NCBI GenBank assembly: GCA_021850745.1
Contig: JAJZKX010000014.1
Coordinates: 1-14,951, forward strand
DNA: 14,951 nucleotides
Reading direction: 5' to 3'
Origin: Thermoplasmata archaeon
GTDB lineage: Archaea > Thermoplasmatota > Thermoplasmata > Thermoplasmatales > Thermoplasmataceae
Part shown: piece by piece, positions 12,604-14,951 of the stretch
Numbering within the stretch: the stretch's first letter is position 1
Layout: each line of letters begins with the position of its first letter
Translations under genes and position numbers: made by a program
Notes under the pieces: model-generated
Seen by the model: only the letters and a program-made list of their open reading frames with translations
Database searches by the model: none
What the model was told of the DNA's origin: nothing

Positions 12604-13764
12604 TTGCTGCCCGTAGATGATTCTGACCTGAAGTTAAAGGCTCTTTTTCAGGGTTATTACAGAAACTGGTCCGGCCGTGATGTGGATCTAATCGGAGAAA
12701 GGGAAATTGGCTTCATACCATTTTTCGGCACCATGATCAGGCACAGGTCAGTGAGGAACCTTGTTGACCTCGGCCTTTTTGTCAGGAAAAATATCCCTAG
12801 GCACATCTACTACTCCACCGCTTATTACAAATATCCGGACGAAAAGGTGATGAAAGACAAGGGCTGGAAGGGCGCGGAACTCATCTTTGACCTTGATGCC
12901 GATCACCTGGCAGGGGCGGAAACCATGTCGTACAATCAGATCCTTGCGGAAGTGAAGAAGCATACCCAACGGCTGATATTCAAGTTCCTCATGGATGATC
13001 TTGGTTTCGAGGAAAAAGACCTAAAGGTCTTCTTCTCAGGCGGCAGGGGCTATCATGTCCATGTGGTCGAAGACAGTATATACCAGATGTCTTCAGACTC
13101 AAGGAGGGAAATTGCTAACTACATACGAGGGGAGGGCTTCTCAACATATGATGTGAGAAGGTCAATGCAGGAGACTTCGCACAAGCTCAGCGGATGGAAA
13201 AAGATAATCGATGACAACCTGTGCAGTTTCTACAGTGACCTCCTTTCAAACAATGAGAAGCAGGAAACCCTCCACGGCCTTCTGGGAAATATCAGGACAA
13301 TGGAGAATTATCTGAGGGACCTCAACAGGGCGACAGATGTTGGCGGAAACCTGAAGCGCATTGAAGTATTGACTATGCCCGGATACAACAAGTACAGGAT
13401 AATGGACAAGAACGACGAGAAGGTCCTAAACTACATGGTGGTGAAGGTCAAGAACGAAAATCTTTGTGAAATCGATGAACCTGTGACAACAGATATCCAC
13501 AGGCTCATAAGGATGCCTCACAGCCTCCACGGAAAGACGGGGCTGGCGGTTGTGCCTATCACACTCGACCGGTTTGAGAGTTTTGACCCCTTGAAAGACG
13601 CTGTGGCCGATGCGTTCAGGGAAAAAGAGATCAGGATCAACCTTCTGAAGGATTACAGCATAGATTTTGATGGAGAATCTTGTAGCCTTAAGGCTGGGGA
13701 ACAAAGCATCCCGGGTCCGCTCGCAGTCTTCCTTGCAGCCGGCCGTTTTGCAAAATTGCTGTAA
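12604..13764 (+). CDS. priS: DNA primase small (catalytic) subunit PriS
   Basis: A 386-aa catalytic subunit of the archaeal/eukaryotic-type primase, which makes RNA or DNA primers at replication forks with PriL (not in this window). Conserved parts, numbered from TTG 12604, are: FDLDAD with catalytic Asp96 and Asp98; FSGGRGYHVHV at about 144-154 (the S-G-x-R-G-x-H nucleotide site); and TTDIHRLIRMPHSLHGKTGL at about 295-314, containing the third catalytic Asp297. The Cys/His zinc knuckle that follows the D-x-D strand in Pyrococcus PriS is absent; only MSYNQILAEVKKH-type sequence fills that place. TTG 12604 gives the usual short N-terminus. GTG 12553 or ATG 12565 would add up to 17 residues unlike the family, and GTG 12553 abuts the protease start. 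Confidence 0.92.
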   Translation: MLPVDDSDLKLKALFQGYYRNWSGRDVDLIGEREIGFIPFFGTMIRHRSVRNLVDLGLFVRKNIPRHIYYSTAYYKYPDEKVMKDKGWKGAELIFDLDADHLAGAETMSYNQILAEVKKHTQRLIFKFLMDDLGFEEKDLKVFFSGGRGYHVHVVEDSIYQMSSDSRREIANYIRGEGFSTYDVRRSMQETSHKLSGWKKIIDDNLCSFYSDLLSNNEKQETLHGLLGNIRTMENYLRDLNRATDVGGNLKRIEVLTMPGYNKYRIMDKNDEKVLNYMVVKVKNENLCEIDEPVTTDIHRLIRMPHSLHGKTGLAVVPITLDRFESFDPLKDAVADAFREKEIRINLLKDYSIDFDGESCSLKAGEQSIPGPLAVFLAAGRFAKLL

Positions 13765-13807
13765 TCTATATTTAGAATAATTATTAATTAGAAGCCACTA
13801 TCATAAA

Positions 13808-13825
13808 TTTCTTATAGCTTATAAC
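13808..13825 (+). promoter_or_regulatory. Candidate TATA region for the rubrerythrin/DUF3501 operon
   Basis: TTTCTTATAGCTTATAAC contains two TATA-like hexamers 20-38 nt before TTG 13846. The first predicts a transcript start near 13836, just before the Shine-Dalgarno GGTGA (13837-13841). The second predicts an almost leaderless start. Confidence 0.4.
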
Positions 13826-13845
13826 AATCCAATGTCGGTGATTAT

Positions 13846-14265
13846 TTGGAACTAAAAAACAGCAAGACACTAGAAAATCTAAAAGCTGGATTTGCAGGCG
13901 AATCACAGGCTAACAGGAGATACCTCTATTTTGCCCAGAAAGCAGATGAAGAAGGACTCCAGGAAGTGGCTTCAATTTTCAGGTCTACTGCAGACGGCGA
14001 AACAGCCCACGCATTCGGCCATCTCAAGTATCTCGCACAGGTAGGGGACCCGGTTACCGGAGAGCCAATAGGGACCACAGAGCAGAACCTCAAGTCAGCA
14101 ATCGCAGGCGAAACCTATGAATACACCCAGATGTATCCGGGATTTGCCAAAACTGCAAGGGAAGAAAGCTTCGACGATATTGCTCACTGGTTCGAGATTC
14201 TTTCAAAAGCCGAGAAATCACACGCAAAGAAATACGAAGACACACTGGCTAACCTGAGTAAGTAA
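13846..14265 (+). CDS. Rubrerythrin without rubredoxin domain (sulerythrin-like)
   Basis: A 139-aa four-helix diiron protein, likely a peroxide-reducing or oxygen-protective enzyme in the cytoplasm. All diiron ligands of the rubrerythrin family are present: Glu19 (FAGES), Glu52 and His55 (GETAHA), Glu89 and Glu92 (GETYEYTQMYP), and Glu123 and His126 (KAEKSHAKKY). The protein stops there. The C-terminal rubredoxin-like Cys4 domain is missing, as in Sulfolobus sulerythrin, so electrons must come from a separate partner. The start is TTG, with GGTGA (13837-13841) 4 nt upstream. The DUF3501 gene follows after 10 bp, so they form an operon. Confidence 0.94.
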   Translation: MELKNSKTLENLKAGFAGESQANRRYLYFAQKADEEGLQEVASIFRSTADGETAHAFGHLKYLAQVGDPVTGEPIGTTEQNLKSAIAGETYEYTQMYPGFAKTAREESFDDIAHWFEILSKAEKSHAKKYEDTLANLSK

Positions 14266-14275
14266 GCTGATACGC

Positions 14276-14848
14276 ATGGAGCCAATCAAGCCGGAGGAGG
14301 TATTCTCCCCGGAAATTTATAAATCAAAGCGTGACGGGCTTACGCGAGAGATTGTTTCTGAAAAGAAAAAGAGAAGGCTTGTGACCAAGACATTCAGCTT
14401 CCTGTTTGAATCTAGGAACACTGTTCTGAACCAGATTAATGAAATGGTTTTTATTGAGAACGTCCACGACAGCAAAGAAGTTGCCCGGCTCATAAGGGTA
14501 TACAGTGAGCAGCTTCCTACAGATACAGAATTCAGTGTCTCTATGTTCATTGAGTTTGAGGACGAGAGGCAGATGATCCGCGAGATCCCAAAGCTGGCGG
14601 GCGTTGAAAATTCCGTTTTCCTGACATTTGATGGCCACGAGATAAAGGGAACGCCAGAAGAGGGCAGGTCCACTGAGGTTCTGGAATCGACACTGCAATA
14701 CCTGAAATTCAAGTTTACAAAACCAGATTACGACAAGTTCAGGGAATCCAAGAACGTTTACATCGAAGCCAGGAAGGGAGGCTACAATGAAGCAGCCAAG
14801 TTACCTGCCGATCTCCTTGAAGATCTCAAGAGTGAACTGAAGTTCTAG
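14276..14848 (+). CDS. DUF3501 family protein
   Basis: A 190-aa soluble protein matching DUF3501 in length and pattern: an N-terminal EEVFSPEIY segment, a basic stretch (KKKRRLVTKTFSFLFESRNTV), then NQINEMVFIENV. A beta-rich middle (SVSMFIEFEDERQMI) and a C-terminal lipocalin-like ending (YLKFKF then VYIEARKGGY) follow. The family has no established biochemical role. As I recall, it recurs beside rubrerythrin and Fe-S oxidoreductase genes, and the rubrerythrin gene 10 bp upstream agrees with that. It may help electron delivery or repair of the diiron protein, but this is inference. No metal-binding Cys cluster is present. ATG 14276 has no clear Shine-Dalgarno and probably relies on coupling. 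Confidence 0.82.
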   Translation: MEPIKPEEVFSPEIYKSKRDGLTREIVSEKKKRRLVTKTFSFLFESRNTVLNQINEMVFIENVHDSKEVARLIRVYSEQLPTDTEFSVSMFIEFEDERQMIREIPKLAGVENSVFLTFDGHEIKGTPEEGRSTEVLESTLQYLKFKFTKPDYDKFRESKNVYIEARKGGYNEAAKLPADLLEDLKSELKF

Positions 14849-14861
14849 AAAAACGCAAAAA

Positions 14862-14883
14862 GCCAACAATTTTTTTTATTGGC
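14862..14883 (+). terminator. Hairpin/T-run terminator after DUF3501
   Basis: GCCAA (14862-14866) pairs with TTGGC (14879-14883) around a loop that contains eight T (14870-14877), 14 nt after the stop. This is a typical archaeal T-run end with a weak flanking stem. Confidence 0.6.
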
Positions 14884-14899
14884 GCCCATCTTCTTATTT

Positions 14900-14932
14900 T
14901 CATAATTTTTATGCTGAATAAAGGGGGGGGGG
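14900..14932 (+). other. Possible promoter followed by a G10 tract at the contig edge
   Basis: CATAATTTTTATGC (14900-14913) looks like a TATA region for a gene beyond the right edge, or a second T-run terminator. It is followed by ten consecutive G (14923-14932). Such a run is unusual in this moderate-GC sequence, and only 19 bases of sequence follow it. It may be an assembly or sequencing artefact, or a slippage-prone tract. Confidence 0.35.
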
Positions 14933-14951
14933 CAGTAAGGGCGCTCGACAG

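Noticed and set aside
14317..14712. Two open frames of more than 120 aa antisense to DUF3501
   Set aside because: The plus-strand protein matches a known family, and the antisense frames overlap each other and have no ribosome-binding site.
14923..14932. Phase-variable promoter tract
   Set aside because: It is too close to the edge, with no downstream gene visible. An artefact is at least as likely, so I only flag it.
1..14951. CRISPR array, insertion sequence or long repeats
   Set aside because: Reading through all the gaps, I found no regularly spaced repeats, transposase-like protein or terminal inverted repeats.

Overview
The window reads as chromosomal DNA from an acidophilic archaeon of the Thermoplasmata (Thermoplasmatales/Cuniculiplasma/Ferroplasma-like). 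The pointers are archaeal information-processing proteins (Alba, a PriS-type primase, an Lrp/AsnC regulator, a zinc ribbon), TATA boxes about 25 nt upstream of leaderless starts, T-run terminators, heavy use of AGG for Arg and ATA for Ile, a blue copper protein and a large acid-type (sedolisin, S53) protease. The genus assignment is inference; no rRNA is present.

Layout. 1-319: the 3' end of a heavy-metal P-type ATPase, entering from the left edge with an apparent frameshift in a C6 run. 431-2016: a membrane-anchored winged-helix regulator, then a two-gene unit encoding a SHOCT-domain membrane protein and a membrane-anchored type 1 copper protein. The gap before that unit holds a cluster of TGAAAC/GTTTCA half-sites. 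2213-3260: a small conserved-looking unknown protein, an Lrp/AsnC regulator and Alba. 3392-4375: a polyprenyl diphosphate synthase with long-chain-type residues, ending convergently (4-bp overlap) against a small zinc-ribbon gene on the minus strand. 4742-6295: an ALDH7/antiquitin-type aldehyde dehydrogenase. 6376-9154: a tight methionine operon made of a methylenetetrahydrofolate reductase-like protein, a MetE N-domain protein and a MetE catalytic-domain protein. 9148-12552 (minus): a surface-anchored sedolisin protease whose 3' end overlaps the methionine operon by 7 bp. 12604-13764: the primase small subunit, divergent from the protease and sharing an AT-rich promoter core with it. 13846-14848: a rubrerythrin lacking rubredoxin (sulerythrin type) with a DUF3501 gene. 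The last 100 bases carry a T-run terminator and a G10 tract.

Functional links. The first 2 kb may be a metal-handling and electron-transfer module (exporter, regulator, Met-rich membrane protein, Met-rich cupredoxin). The MTHFR-like protein would supply the methyl donor used by the two-piece MetE. The rubrerythrin and DUF3501 proteins probably act in peroxide/diiron chemistry. The genes are densely packed, with no gene-free stretch above 200 bp.

Several genes appear to start at TTG behind a GGTGA or GGAGG Shine-Dalgarno. In two of them the nearest GTG lies inside the Shine-Dalgarno itself. I see no CRISPR array, insertion sequence, tRNA or rRNA. Nothing here is clearly a wholly new system. 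The best leads are the cupredoxin/SHOCT unit with its operator-like cluster, the TTG-coupled split MetE operon, the apparent loss of the primase zinc knuckle, and the multidomain membrane-anchored sedolisin.
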